Notes: generated by a model from the letters alone, not told the origin. A stretch of 50,526 nt of DNA from Bacillota bacterium (GCA_003343805.1 QAKM01000053.1:1-50526); one strand, 5' to 3'. Numbered from the stretch's first letter, positions 41,742-50,231 are shown. Numbers and translations are program-made.

Positions 41742-42545
41742 ATGGAAAAACAATGCAAACTCGGCGTCATCGGCGGTGGCTTTATGGCGCAGGCGATCGT
41801 CCTCGGTGCCATCGGTCGGCACTTTCTCCGTCCTGACGAAGTGATCGTCAGCGACCCGTCCGAAGCACGCCGCGATTATTTTGCAAGCCTCGGCATAGAG
41901 ACAACGCTGCTCAATCGTGTTGCGGCGGAACGCAGCAGCTATCTTCTGCTCTCCGTCAAACCGCAGACGCTTCCGGAAGTCGCAGCCCGTCTGTGCGACG
42001 TCGTTCTGCCCCCCGTCATCTCCATCATGGCGGGGGTAAAAAAGGATAACATCCGCGCGGCGCTGGAGACCAATGCCCCCATTGCCCGCGTCATGCCCAA
42101 TCTTCCCTGTTCGGTCGGCATGGGCATGGCGGCGATCGACGCTTCGGAAATGGCGCAGGACGGGCAGGAATTTGTGTTTGCCCTCTTTGGGACGAGCGGT
42201 CTCACGCTTTCCGTGCGGGAGGATGAACTCAACGCCGTTACCGCCCTTTCTGGGAGCGGCCCTGCCTATGTGTATCTCTTCTTGCAGGCGCTGGTCGATG
42301 GAGGGATGCGGTGCGGCCTGGAGGAACAGGTCGCCCGCTTGCTTGCCATTCAGACGCTGAAGGGAGGCGCTGCGATGGCGGAAGCCAATCCCGATACCCC
42401 TCTTGAAGAGCTCATCAAAGCAGTCTCATCCAAGGGTGGGACGACGCTTGCGGCCCTCGAAGTGCTGCGGAGGAACGACTTCCCGGAGACAGTCGTCAAA
42501 GCGATGCAGGCGGCAGAAAGACGCGCCGAGGAACTTTCAAGATGA
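41742..42545 (+). CDS. proC: Pyrroline-5-carboxylate reductase
   Basis: 267 aa. It has the N-terminal dinucleotide fold LGVIGGGFMAQAI, then LSVKPQTL, MPNLPCSVGMGM, and the C-terminal dimer/active-site region ALSGSGPAYVYLFLQALVDGGMRCGL. It makes proline with NAD(P)H. AAGGAAGG precedes the ATG; an upstream extension would run antisense across the tRNA gene. Overlaps rnhA by ATGA. Confidence 0.94.
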   Translation: MEKQCKLGVIGGGFMAQAIVLGAIGRHFLRPDEVIVSDPSEARRDYFASLGIETTLLNRVAAERSSYLLLSVKPQTLPEVAARLCDVVLPPVISIMAGVKKDNIRAALETNAPIARVMPNLPCSVGMGMAAIDASEMAQDGQEFVFALFGTSGLTLSVREDELNAVTALSGSGPAYVYLFLQALVDGGMRCGLEEQVARLLAIQTLKGGAAMAEANPDTPLEELIKAVSSKGGTTLAALEVLRRNDFPETVVKAMQAAERRAEELSR

Positions 42546-43003
42546 CGGAAAAAAAGCAGGTAACTCTCTATACGGACGGAGCCTGCTCGGGCAATCCTGG
42601 GGCGGGCGGCTGGGGCGCCATTCTCATCTATGGGGAACATCGTCGGGAGTTTTCGGGCGGAGAACCGCAGACCACCAACAACCGCATGGAGCTGACGGCC
42701 GTCATCGAAGGTCTCATGAAGCTGAAATTCCCCTGTCGGGTCGATGTGTACAGCGACTCTGCCTATACCGTAAACGGATTTCTGCAGGGTTGGGTGTACG
42801 GTTGGGAAAAGATGGGCTGGAAAAAAGCCGACAAAAAACCCGTCCTCAACGATGATCTTTGGAAGCAGCTCCTTGCCCTCACGCGGGAGCATGAAGTTAC
42901 ATTCCACAAAGTCAAGGGCCATGCGGACAATCCTCTCAACAATCGCTGTGACGAACTTGCGCGCGGGGCCATCGACGAATTGCGCATGAAAGGTCAGGCA
43001 TAA
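42542..43003 (+). CDS. rnhA: Ribonuclease HI
   Basis: 153 aa. Catalytic carboxylates are visible in LYTDGACSGNPG, NNRMELTAV, YSDSAYTVNG and NRCDELARGA. It degrades RNA in RNA-DNA hybrids. Translationally coupled to proC and closed by a terminator. Confidence 0.95.
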   Translation: MTEKKQVTLYTDGACSGNPGAGGWGAILIYGEHRREFSGGEPQTTNNRMELTAVIEGLMKLKFPCRVDVYSDSAYTVNGFLQGWVYGWEKMGWKKADKKPVLNDDLWKQLLALTREHEVTFHKVKGHADNPLNNRCDELARGAIDELRMKGQA

Positions 43004-43007
43004 ACGT

Positions 43008-43033
43008 AAACCGTCTCCCAAGCGAGACGGTTT
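43008..43033 (+). terminator. Terminator of proC-rnhA
   Basis: aaaccgtctc / gagacggttt, a 10-bp stem with a 6-nt loop followed by TCATTTT, starting 4 bp after the stop. Confidence 0.85.
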
Positions 43034-43116
43034 TCATTTTATCGATATGATTTCCAGCATTATGTCACGCATAGTACTATGCAAAAAGCGGAAAAACGAT
43101 AAATCGCTTGGATGGA

Positions 43117-44031
43117 TCAAACGATTTTGTCCTTTCCGTACACGGTTTCAATCAGATAGTCGGCATAGTGCGCGGCGACGTCTACGCCCGTCACCCGTTC
43201 GATCGTGCCGAAAAAGGCGTTGGAATTGACCTCACAGACCAGCATCCCGCCTTTTGCGAAGAGCAAGTCGATGCCGCAGTAATCAAGCCCCAGAGCTCGT
43301 GCGACGCGCTCACAGAGGGCGATCGTCTCTCCATCCGGAGAGTATGGCGTCCCCTCTCCGCCCAACTCCGCATTGGAGCGAAAGTCGGTCTTAGAGCTGC
43401 GTTTCATGGCGCAGACCACCTTCCCGCCGATGACGATGACTCGCAGGTCTTGTCCTGCGCTTTCTTTGATAAAGGTCTGAAAGAGATGCGGCACCCCTTT
43501 CAGCCCGGCGGCCACCGCTTCAAGCTCGCGACGGTCATGGACGAGATGAACGCCTTTTCCCAGAGAACCGAAACATTCCTTGACGACCATGGGATAGCCC
43601 AGCAACTGTTCTGCGCGGACGAGCATCTCCTCCTTCACGGATGCGCCCGGCGTGTAGCAGAGCGGCGCGGGCAGCGTTCTCGGCATGGGCGCGATCCCCG
43701 AAAGCGCGATGGACGTGAGCAGTTTGTCGTCGCACACCTCGACGGCGTCCGATGAATTGAAAAGCCGCATTCCGGCCCGTTCAAGCAGTTTGGAGAGGTA
43801 TTTGTCCTTGTCGAGATACACACAGAAATCGTATTGCTCCGCCCATTCACAGGCGATCGTATTCTGTTCGAGGCGGGCGGGAAACAGCCCGTTGCGAAGG
43901 ACATCCGTCTCTACACCGCGTGCGTTCAGCGCCTCGGCTATGGCGTATGGCTGATGCAGTTCGCTCTTCAGCGACGTATAGGCATTGATGACGACGACCG
44001 CGCGCCGCACGGTGTTTTTTGCACTTGGCAT
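43117..44031 (-). CDS. RimK/LysX-like ATP-grasp ligase
   Basis: 304 aa. The ATP-grasp fold is recognisable by PMVVKECFGSLGKGVHLV (ATP-binding lysines and Gly loop), RVIVIGGKVVCAMKR, and the Mg2+ site GIDLLFAKGGMLVCEVNSNAFF. Members join an amino acid to a carboxylate on a peptide or protein. No carrier protein or peptide substrate gene is adjacent. GGGAGGG precedes the start. Confidence 0.85.
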   Translation of the reverse strand: MPSAKNTVRRAVVVINAYTSLKSELHQPYAIAEALNARGVETDVLRNGLFPARLEQNTIACEWAEQYDFCVYLDKDKYLSKLLERAGMRLFNSSDAVEVCDDKLLTSIALSGIAPMPRTLPAPLCYTPGASVKEEMLVRAEQLLGYPMVVKECFGSLGKGVHLVHDRRELEAVAAGLKGVPHLFQTFIKESAGQDLRVIVIGGKVVCAMKRSSKTDFRSNAELGGEGTPYSPDGETIALCERVARALGLDYCGIDLLFAKGGMLVCEVNSNAFFGTIERVTGVDVAAHYADYLIETVYGKDKIV

Positions 44032-44052
44032 GGATCCCTCCCGATATGACGA

Positions 44053-44072
44053 CGGCCGCCCGCAGGCGGCCG
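44053..44072 (-). terminator. GC-rich hairpin between hom and the ATP-grasp gene
   Basis: cggccgcc / ggcggccg with a 4-nt loop, no T tract. It may be a weak terminator or an mRNA-stabilising structure between cotranscribed genes. Confidence 0.4.
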
Positions 44073-44091
44073 ATTATTTAACAGATATCGA

Positions 44092-45372
44092 TCATGAAAC
44101 GACGCGGAGCACGGAGTCGACCGTGGCGATCTCGAGCGAGGCGACTTTGGCGACCGCGGAACGAAGGGAAAACTCTCTCGTCTCGTGTGTGACGAGCACG
44201 AGCGTTGCCTTGCCCTCCTGTTCGTTCTCCTTCTGCACCATTTCCTGGATGGAAATGTTCTGCCGGCCGAACACGGCAGCGATCTTGGCGAGCACGCCCG
44301 CTTCATCGTCCACCGTCAGGCGAAGATAATAGGCGCTCTTGAAGTTTGAGACGAACTTGACATCCTTTTCTGCCGTCGCATTGTTCTTAAAGGTCGAGTA
44401 CTTGTTTTCGGAGTGCGTTGCGGCATAGATGATGTCGCTGACGATCGCGCTGCCCGTGGGGAGCGCACCTGCGCCCCGGCCGTAGAGCATGACGTCGTCC
44501 ACGGCATCGCCCGTCAGATAGACGGCGTTGAAGCTGTCGTTGACGGAGGCAAGCGGATGCTCCCGTTTGATGAAGGCGGGGTGTACGCGCACTTCGATCC
44601 CCTCTTCCGTCTGTTTGCCGATCGCAAGGAGTTTGAGGCTGTAGCCGAGCTCCTTGCCGTAGGAGATATCGTCCTGCGTGATCGTCGTGATCCCTTCGCG
44701 GAATATCTTGGAGAAGGGAACCTTCGTGTGGAAGGCGAGCGACGAGAGGATGGAGAGCTTATAGGCCGCATCGAAGCCTTCGACGTCGGCCGTCGGGTCG
44801 GCCTCCGCATAGCCGAGCGCCTGCGCTTCCTTGAGAACGTCCGGATAGTCTGCTCCGTCGTTGGTCATCTTGGTGAGGATGTAGTTGGTCGTCCCGTTGA
44901 TGATGCCCATCATGGAGGAAATATGGTTGGCCTGCACACCGTCGAGGAGGGTGCGGATGATGGGGACGCCGCCTACACAGCTTGCCTCGAAATAGAGCCC
45001 TGCATTGTGGCGCTTGGCGGCTCTTTCAAGTTCATGGGAATACTTGCAGACGAGCTCCTTGTTGGAGGTAACGACGGTCTTGCCCGCGTTCAGCGCGTCA
45101 AGCACAAATTCGCGGGCCTTGCCGACGCCGCCCATGACTTCCACAACGATGTTGACGTCGGGATCGGAGACGACTTCTGCAATGTTGGATGCGACGACGT
45201 CCTCGGGGATGCCGAGCGCTTCAATGCGGTCCCGGCGGAGTTCGAGGACGCTGACGACCTCCAGATCGACGTCCTGCGTCTTCTGATAGAACTCCCGGTG
45301 CTCTTTCAGGATCTCGTAGGTGCCGCCGCCGACGACCCCCAGCCCGAGAATGGCAATTCCGACTTTTTTCAT
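44092..45372 (-). CDS. hom: Homoserine dehydrogenase with ACT domain
   Basis: 426 aa. It has the N-terminal NAD(P) loop ILGLGVVGGGTYEIL, catalytic-domain blocks TSNKELVCKYSHELERAA, EASCVGGVPIIRTLLDG and GTTNYILTKM, and a C-terminal ACT domain (about 350-426, YYLRLTVDDEAGVLAKIAAVF) for threonine feedback. It makes homoserine for threonine and methionine. GGAGG precedes the ATG, 1 bp after coaX. Confidence 0.95.
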   Translation of the reverse strand: MKKVGIAILGLGVVGGGTYEILKEHREFYQKTQDVDLEVVSVLELRRDRIEALGIPEDVVASNIAEVVSDPDVNIVVEVMGGVGKAREFVLDALNAGKTVVTSNKELVCKYSHELERAAKRHNAGLYFEASCVGGVPIIRTLLDGVQANHISSMMGIINGTTNYILTKMTNDGADYPDVLKEAQALGYAEADPTADVEGFDAAYKLSILSSLAFHTKVPFSKIFREGITTITQDDISYGKELGYSLKLLAIGKQTEEGIEVRVHPAFIKREHPLASVNDSFNAVYLTGDAVDDVMLYGRGAGALPTGSAIVSDIIYAATHSENKYSTFKNNATAEKDVKFVSNFKSAYYLRLTVDDEAGVLAKIAAVFGRQNISIQEMVQKENEQEGKATLVLVTHETREFSLRSAVAKVASLEIATVDSVLRVVS

Positions 45373-45373
45373 A

Positions 45374-46156
45374 TTATTCCTCCGAACTGTTCAAATCGTA
45401 TAAGTACTTCAGGCCGTCGAGCGTAAGCATCTTGTCGATGACATCGATGCACTTCGTCTCCTTTGCGATCGTTTCGGAAAATCCGCCCGTCGCAATGGTA
45501 AAGACGTCGTCCGCCTTGAGTTCTTTCTTGATCTTTTTGACGATATATTCCACGAGACCCGCAAAGCCGAACACGATGCCCGCCTGCATATTCGTGGTGG
45601 TATTGGTCGCGATGACGCTCTTGGGTGCCTCGATCTCCACGCGCGGGAGCTTTGCCGTGCCGCTCACGAGGCTGTCGAGCGAGCCGCGGATGCCGGGTGC
45701 AATGACGCCGCCGATGAACTCCCCCTCTTTGCTGAGGATGTTGAAGGTGGTCGCCGTACCGAAGTCGATGACGATCATGGGCTTCCCCTTCTCGTACTTG
45801 TGGAGAGCGGAAACGTTGTTGACGATGCGGTCCGCACCAACTTCCCGTGCGTTGTCAACGTGCATTTTCAGGCCCGACTTGAGCCCGGGTGCAAGCTGCA
45901 GCGGATCGATCTTTAAATACATCTTGAGCATGTGCTCGATGGTATAGTCGAGGGAAGGAACGACGGAAGAGATGATCCCGCCCGTGATGTCGCGCGAGGA
46001 GAGTCCGTTAAATTCGAGCATCCCGACAAGCTGCGAACCGTATTCGTCCGACGTGCGCTTAAGATCGGTCGCCACGCGGTAGGAGAATTTGAGCTCGGAC
46101 CCGTCAAAGATGGCGTATTTGATGTTGGTATTGCCGACATCGATGCAGATGATCAT
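45374..46156 (-). CDS. coaX: Type III pantothenate kinase
   Basis: 260 aa. It has the phosphate loop CIDVGNTNIKYA, pantothenate/dimer residues GADRIVNNVSAL, and VIDFGTATTFNI and GGVIAPGIRGSLDSL. It commits pantothenate to coenzyme A. It overlaps the ECF S component gene by 4 bp, which suggests that transporter imports pantothenate. Confidence 0.95.
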   Translation of the reverse strand: MIICIDVGNTNIKYAIFDGSELKFSYRVATDLKRTSDEYGSQLVGMLEFNGLSSRDITGGIISSVVPSLDYTIEHMLKMYLKIDPLQLAPGLKSGLKMHVDNAREVGADRIVNNVSALHKYEKGKPMIVIDFGTATTFNILSKEGEFIGGVIAPGIRGSLDSLVSGTAKLPRVEIEAPKSVIATNTTTNMQAGIVFGFAGLVEYIVKKIKKELKADDVFTIATGGFSETIAKETKCIDVIDKMLTLDGLKYLYDLNSSEE

Positions 46157-46887
46157 GTCTTATCCTCCGTTGGCGGATCTGCCGCGGCCTCTTGCTGCCC
46201 GGCTTCCCCGTTCCCTTCGTTTTCCGCGTCCTGTTTTGCCATATCCGCCGATTTGGAACGCTCTTCACGGTCTGCCCGATAGCGGAGCACCTTGCTGTTG
46301 ACGACCTTTTCGATACGGCAGATGGCGGGCGCAAAGAGAACGTTGATGACCGTTTCAAGCACAAAATTCAGCCAGACGAGCGCAAACACTGCGATAAATA
46401 CGGCGCCTGCCGTCGCTTCCGTTCCCAGATATTGGGAGGCGGCATCCTTCATGAAGACGATGCCGAGAAGATACAGCCCGGTATTCAGAAGCGCGACCAC
46501 GACCGCCGCGACATAGGAAGCGGCAAGCGCGCTCTTCTTTGCGATGACCCGATACAGGAACCCTGCGGCCAATCCGGCGATCGTCGTCTTGCCGATGCAG
46601 GTAAGCGTCAGGATAACAGGACTTGCCTGAAAGAAGAAAGCCGTCGAAGGCTCCCTCCCCATCACGGCCGTCACCAAAAAGGTGAGAAGACCCGAAATGA
46701 GCCCCAAGAGCCCCCCGCCCCACATCCCGAAGAAGATGCCCGCAAGCACGATGGGGATAAGGGAAAAATTCAGCGTCACGCCGAACATCGGAATGGCGCT
46801 TGCAAATAGCTGCAGGACGATGAGGAGCGCCACAAGGACGGCCAGATAGGCGATGTTCCTCGCCGAGAAAAAGGGTTTGCGTTTCAT
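46153..46887 (-). CDS. ECF transporter S component, probably for pantothenate
   Basis: 244 aa. About six helices, beginning with the ECF S motif ARNIAYLAVLVALLIVLQLFA and LNFSLIPIVLAGIFFG, plus a charged C-terminal tail (about 205-244). The S component binds the vitamin and docks on a shared EcfAAT energising module encoded elsewhere. Coupling to coaX points to pantothenate. The start is 46887, 6 nt after GGAGGTC; the ATG at 46902 lies within the ribosome site. Confidence 0.85.
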   Translation of the reverse strand: MKRKPFFSARNIAYLAVLVALLIVLQLFASAIPMFGVTLNFSLIPIVLAGIFFGMWGGGLLGLISGLLTFLVTAVMGREPSTAFFFQASPVILTLTCIGKTTIAGLAAGFLYRVIAKKSALAASYVAAVVVALLNTGLYLLGIVFMKDAASQYLGTEATAGAVFIAVFALVWLNFVLETVINVLFAPAICRIEKVVNSKVLRYRADREERSKSADMAKQDAENEGNGEAGQQEAAADPPTEDKT

Positions 46888-46902
46888 GAAATTGACCTCC
46901 AT

Positions 46903-46927
46903 CGGATTTCCGCACGCGGAATATCCG
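46903..46927 (-). promoter_or_regulatory. Leader hairpin next to the ribosome site of the ECF S gene
   Basis: Minus strand: CGGATaTTCCGC, GT, GCGGAAATCCG, an 11-bp stem with one bulged base, ending 2 nt before the GGAGGTC site. It is the last part of a leader of about 107 nt and may control translation. Confidence 0.45.
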
Positions 46928-47000
46928 TAGAAAAAATGTACTTGACCGCTGGTTGGATAAAACCGTAAAATAAACGTGTTTTTCCGCGGCTATCTTGGAT

Positions 47001-47029
47001 ATTATACCAAGTTTGCGCTGTTTTTGCAA
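47001..47029 (-). promoter_or_regulatory. Promoter of the ECF S-coaX-hom run
   Basis: Minus strand: TTGCAA, 17-nt spacer, TATAAT. Transcription would start near 46994. Confidence 0.65.
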
Positions 47030-47050
47030 GTAAATGAGAGGGGGCGGAAC

Positions 47051-47076
47051 ACTTTTTCGCGGCGGGAACATACAAT
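47051..47076 (+). promoter_or_regulatory. Possible mother-cell (sigma-K/E-like) promoter
   Basis: AC, 16-nt spacer, CATACAAT on the plus strand, similar to mother-cell sporulation promoters. It lies about 63 bp before the small Cys-start membrane protein. Confidence 0.35.
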
Positions 47077-47138
47077 TTAGAGAAGCGGAACGGAATGAAA
47101 CTTACATACTCCGTGTCCGCGGTCAAGGAGGAAAAGCT

Positions 47139-47336
47139 ATGAACTGCTGTACAACCGGAAACAGCTATCTTTGGATCCTGATCATCCTGTTTCTTTTGGG
47201 AACAAACTCCGGCGCGTTCACCTCGAGTGCTTTCACGGGCGCGGGCTGGCCCATGCTCATTGCCGCCCTCTATGTGCTGAGCAAGAACGGTACGCTTGCT
47301 TCGATCTTCAATTCGATCGGCGCCTGCAACAACTGA
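47139..47336 (+). CDS. Small hydrophobic protein, possibly sporulation-related
   Basis: 65 aa. It begins MNCCTTGNSYLW, has one hydrophobic helix (about 11-35) and a Gly/Ser-rich second half, ending GACNN. AAGGAGG precedes the ATG. No family recognised; size and composition recall small spore-associated proteins such as YjcZ, and the promoter is sporulation-like, but this is weak. Strong terminator follows. Confidence 0.6.
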   Translation: MNCCTTGNSYLWILIILFLLGTNSGAFTSSAFTGAGWPMLIAALYVLSKNGTLASIFNSIGACNN

Positions 47337-47360
47337 GCCCCCTTTTTCCGTTCCCGCAAA

Positions 47361-47391
47361 GAGCCCTCGGCCTTATTTTGGCCGAGGGCTC
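47361..47391. terminator. Bidirectional terminator between convergent genes
   Basis: gagccctcggcc / ggccgagggctc, a 12-bp perfect stem with a 7-nt loop, ending 4 bp before the stop of the gene at 47395. Confidence 0.8.
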
Positions 47392-47394
47392 GGT

Positions 47395-48390
47395 TTATGT
47401 CTCTTTTTGTGGTTCGATGAATCTTTGGGAATCTTCTCCGAAGGTCAGGTAGATCTCCTTGTCGAGAAGCATGGCATATCCGCCTTCAAAGAAGTACTCC
47501 TCGATGCCCGTTTCTTCTTCATGGGCAAGTAGGCGATCGACTTCCTCCTCCCCTCTTCGGTCGCGAATATACAAATGCTCGCATAAGTTCCTTCCGAAAA
47601 TGCTTTGATCATAGTGGATGGTCAAACAGACAACGTCGTGGATCTTTTCCCCGGAGTTCCCGCAGACGCGCTTCCGGATGCGTCGGATGAGCTTCTTTCC
47701 GCCGCGCATCTTGAAGTACAGTCCGACGCTTCGGTCGTAGATATGTTTATCGGGCGTAAAACAAAGAGAACCGCTCACGACCGTGCGTCCGAATCTTCCT
47801 CTCTCGCTCCAAAGTTGGGGTGATAATTTGAGTTGGATCTCCCCCAGCTCAGTTTCGTCGATGGAGAAGTATTCTCCGTTTTCAAATCCCAACTCGATCT
47901 TCCAGATCACTTTTTTTGTGACGGGAGGCAGCATGACGGTGTGCCTGTCTCCATCGAATGGCCCGCGAAACGTATCGCGGACGCGCAGAAGCAAGTCATC
48001 GGAGTCCGTTTCGGCCGTAAAAAGCCCGTAGAGATGCAGGCAACGGTCGTTCTTACAGGACAGGATGATTTTGGAAATGCAGCTTTCCGAACACAGGCGT
48101 TCTTCGAGATACTTCTTTCGGTTGAGGTTGAACGCCTTTTTGTTGACGATATGGGTCGCATCGCGCGGCGGCGACAGCCGTTCGGGAATTTGCAGACGGA
48201 AAAAGCCTTCGGCGGCGACACAGCGGAGTGCGCCGTCAACGTAGACGAGCCGATCGTACAATTTGAGGGACATATCCATGAGCTCCCGCTTCGGGATGAT
48301 GATCCGATCGCCGTTGTCCATGAACAGCTCGATCTCTTTGATCTCCTGCCTCTTCGGAATATATTTCGGAACAGTATATTCGTTTGTCAT
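47395..48390 (-). CDS. Unknown protein with an internal duplication
   Basis: 331 aa, no membrane helix or signal peptide. Two halves look related: IKEIELFMDNGDRIIIP...ELMDMSLKL near residues 16-45, and IWKIELGFENGEYFSID...ELGEIQLKL near 162-191. Each is followed by strands ending in a Cys-containing SC/VCL and a HLY motif (CLHLYG, CEHLYI). GGGAGG precedes the ATG. No family recognised. An alternating beta structure with two domains is likely. Confidence 0.65.
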   Translation of the reverse strand: MTNEYTVPKYIPKRQEIKEIELFMDNGDRIIIPKRELMDMSLKLYDRLVYVDGALRCVAAEGFFRLQIPERLSPPRDATHIVNKKAFNLNRKKYLEERLCSESCISKIILSCKNDRCLHLYGLFTAETDSDDLLLRVRDTFRGPFDGDRHTVMLPPVTKKVIWKIELGFENGEYFSIDETELGEIQLKLSPQLWSERGRFGRTVVSGSLCFTPDKHIYDRSVGLYFKMRGGKKLIRRIRKRVCGNSGEKIHDVVCLTIHYDQSIFGRNLCEHLYIRDRRGEEEVDRLLAHEEETGIEEYFFEGGYAMLLDKEIYLTFGEDSQRFIEPQKET

Positions 48391-48471
48391 TGCCGTTTCC
48401 TCCCGTTTTTTTCGATTATAGCACAGAAATATGACACCCGTATGCCGGTATCTGAAAATTGGTACAAAAAA

Positions 48472-48490
48472 GCCGGGAAAATTTCCCGGC
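48472..48490 (-). terminator. Terminator of the NUDIX gene run
   Basis: gccgggaaa / tttcccggc forms a stem; on the minus strand it is followed by TTTTTTG. Confidence 0.8.
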
Positions 48491-48507
48491 GTGGTTCTAT
48501 GCTATGT

Positions 48508-49041
48508 TCAGTTCCTGTGCTCCAGCAGATAGTGCTGTACAGCGGCGATCGTCTTTGCGTCGCGGATCTCTCCCGATGCGATCATACGGGCAGCTTCCTC
48601 CACGGGCAGATAGACGACGTTCAGGAACTCGCCCGCATCGAGATGCTGCTGCCCTTTTTCGACGCCGACCGCCTCATAGATATAGATCTTTTCGTTGGTG
48701 TATCCGGGCGTGGGATAGAGCACAAAGAGCGGTTTGAGCGTTTTGGCAACGAGCCCCGTCTCCTCTTCGAGCTCCCGTTTCGCCGCGAGCATGGGATCTT
48801 CCCCCTTTTCGAGCTTCCCCGCGGGGATCTCCAAAAGTTCCTCCTGATAGGCATAGCGGAACTGGCGGACGAGGGCGATCTGTCCCTGCGTGACGCACAG
48901 GACGCAGGCGCCGCCCGGATGCTCCACCATCTCCCGTTTGCACGGCCTGCCGTCGGGGAGTTCCGCTTCGTCGCAGCGCAGATTGACGATCTTGCCGCGA
49001 TAGACATAGTTGACTTTGACGGTTTTTTCCTTGAGATCCAT
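48508..49041 (-). CDS. nudF: NUDIX hydrolase, ADP-ribose pyrophosphatase type
   Basis: 177 aa. The Nudix box GKLEKGEDPMLAAKRELEEETGL fits GX5EX7REUXEEXGU. VRQFRYAYQEELLEIPAG upstream and LYPTPGYTNEKIYIYEA downstream are typical of ADP-ribose pyrophosphatases. It lies 10 bp after the 235-aa gene, so they share a transcript. Confidence 0.9.
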   Translation of the reverse strand: MDLKEKTVKVNYVYRGKIVNLRCDEAELPDGRPCKREMVEHPGGACVLCVTQGQIALVRQFRYAYQEELLEIPAGKLEKGEDPMLAAKRELEEETGLVAKTLKPLFVLYPTPGYTNEKIYIYEAVGVEKGQQHLDAGEFLNVVYLPVEEAARMIASGEIRDAKTIAAVQHYLLEHRN

Positions 49042-49051
49042 GTTCTTCTCC

Positions 49052-49759
49052 TCAGAGCTTGGCGCTCAGTTCAAAGAGAGTCCGGCTTTCGTCGTTGAGA
49101 TAACCGACCGTGTTCAGGAAGTAGGAATATCCGCACAGGAGCGCCTTGAGCTCGGCGCTGTCCCGCCTTCCGGCAGCGGCATAGAGTTCATCGAGAATGA
49201 GCGTACAGGCGTCCGCGTCAACGGGATTGAGGGCCGCCTGCATCATCCTGCCGCGCTCTGCCTGGATGATCTCGCCGATCTTGTCGAGCGCCTCTTCGCG
49301 GTCACGGGAGACGGAACCGGGACGGGCAAGCTCGGGGAAGCAGTCGCGGACGATGTCGCGGAAGGGACGGATCATGCGCTCGACGAAGAGCGTGTAGCTG
49401 GCCGTGAAGCTGCCGTCCTCATGGAAGAACTTGCGGAGGAAATCGTTGAGGCGCATGGTACCCGAGTCAAAGTCGACGAGCAGACAGAACACGAACGCGA
49501 TGAGGTCGGCCCGGTCGGTCGGAAGATAGGCGGCTCCCCTCGTCCCGCCCGGTTCCGCGGGATATTTGAGATACGCCTGCTTGGCGGTGGGATAGTCGAA
49601 GCGCTCGGTCACGGCCGAAAAGAGCCCCGTCAGCTCCTCGCTCGCTGCGATCGCGCGGAGCACCTCGCCGATCTTATTGTCGGCCAGAATGTATTTCCCG
49701 GAGATGAGTTCGTCGCAGGCGGTAAAGAAGCGCTGCATCTGTGCGTACTTGTCTTGCAT
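49052..49759 (-). CDS. Unknown helical cytosolic protein
   Basis: 235 aa, mostly helical, no membrane segment or signal peptide. It contains RADLIAFVFCLLVDFDSGTMRLNDFLRKFFHEDGS and LLCGYSYFLNTVGYLNDES. GGGAGG precedes the ATG and a promoter lies upstream. I do not recognise a family. It is cotranscribed with the NUDIX gene, divergent from the HPr-like gene. Confidence 0.65.
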   Translation of the reverse strand: MQDKYAQMQRFFTACDELISGKYILADNKIGEVLRAIAASEELTGLFSAVTERFDYPTAKQAYLKYPAEPGGTRGAAYLPTDRADLIAFVFCLLVDFDSGTMRLNDFLRKFFHEDGSFTASYTLFVERMIRPFRDIVRDCFPELARPGSVSRDREEALDKIGEIIQAERGRMMQAALNPVDADACTLILDELYAAAGRRDSAELKALLCGYSYFLNTVGYLNDESRTLFELSAKL

Positions 49760-49812
49760 GATTCCTCCCGTTGTTTAAGGCAAAATGGACAGCATTTCCG
49801 CTGTTTAGAGGT

Positions 49813-49840
49813 ATTATAGCACAAAAAGCAAAAATGACAA
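49813..49840 (-). promoter_or_regulatory. Promoter of the 235-aa gene and nudF
   Basis: Minus strand: TTGTCA, 16-nt spacer, TATAAT. Confidence 0.6.
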
Positions 49841-49860
49841 AGAAAAATTCCGAAAATATC

Positions 49861-49889
49861 TTGATTTTATCCTCGATTTTCGCTATAAT
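49861..49889 (+). promoter_or_regulatory. Promoter of the HPr-like gene
   Basis: TTGATT, 17-nt spacer, TATAAT; leader of about 25 nt with GGAGGG before the ATG. This is a conventional leadered gene. Confidence 0.65.
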
Positions 49890-49920
49890 ACAGGAAAAAT
49901 AACTCGTGGAGGGATATTTT

Positions 49921-50148
49921 ATGAAGTCAGTCAAAATTTCACTCGAACAGGCACAGCGCGTCAAGGATTTCGTCGCGATCACGCAGGAATGCGACTTTGA
50001 GATCCTGCTCAAGAGCGGCAAGTATGTCGTCGATGCAAAGTCCATCCTCGGCATTTTCAGCCTTGACCTGAGCAAGCCCCTTACGGTCGAGATCTACAGC
50101 GACGACTGCGCAGACCTGCTCGCAAAGCTCGCTCCTTTCGCAGCGTAA
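49921..50148 (+). CDS. HPr-like protein lacking the catalytic histidine
   Basis: 75 aa. The C-terminal half (VVDAKSILGIFSLDLSKPLTVEIYSDD) matches the HPr Ser46 region, but the N-terminal HPr motif with His15 (GLHARPA) is absent; SLEQAQRVKDFV stands in its place. It cannot act as a standard PTS phosphocarrier. A regulatory role, such as a serine-phosphorylated partner, is a guess. The start follows GGAGGG; an ATG at 49906 lies before the ribosome site. Confidence 0.78.
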   Translation: MKSVKISLEQAQRVKDFVAITQECDFEILLKSGKYVVDAKSILGIFSLDLSKPLTVEIYSDDCADLLAKLAPFAA

Positions 50149-50170
50149 ATCAAAGCAGAACAACACAAAT

Positions 50171-50193
50171 AGCCGCTTAAATTTTTTAAGCGG
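50171..50193 (+). terminator. Terminator of the HPr-like gene
   Basis: gccgcttaaa / tttaagcggc, a 10-bp stem with a 3-nt loop, 22 bp after the stop. T residues follow only sparsely. Confidence 0.7.
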
Positions 50194-50231
50194 CAGTTTG
50201 TGTTCTATTTGCAAGAAAAGGACCGCCTACT

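Noticed and set aside
41453..41836. Open frame crossing the tRNA-Trp region
   Set aside because: It runs antisense through the tRNA gene and its terminator, and its start is in an intergenic hairpin region.
46888..47138. A known riboswitch class in the ECF S leader
   Set aside because: I could not match the leader to the conserved core of a riboswitch I know; only the single hairpin is supported.
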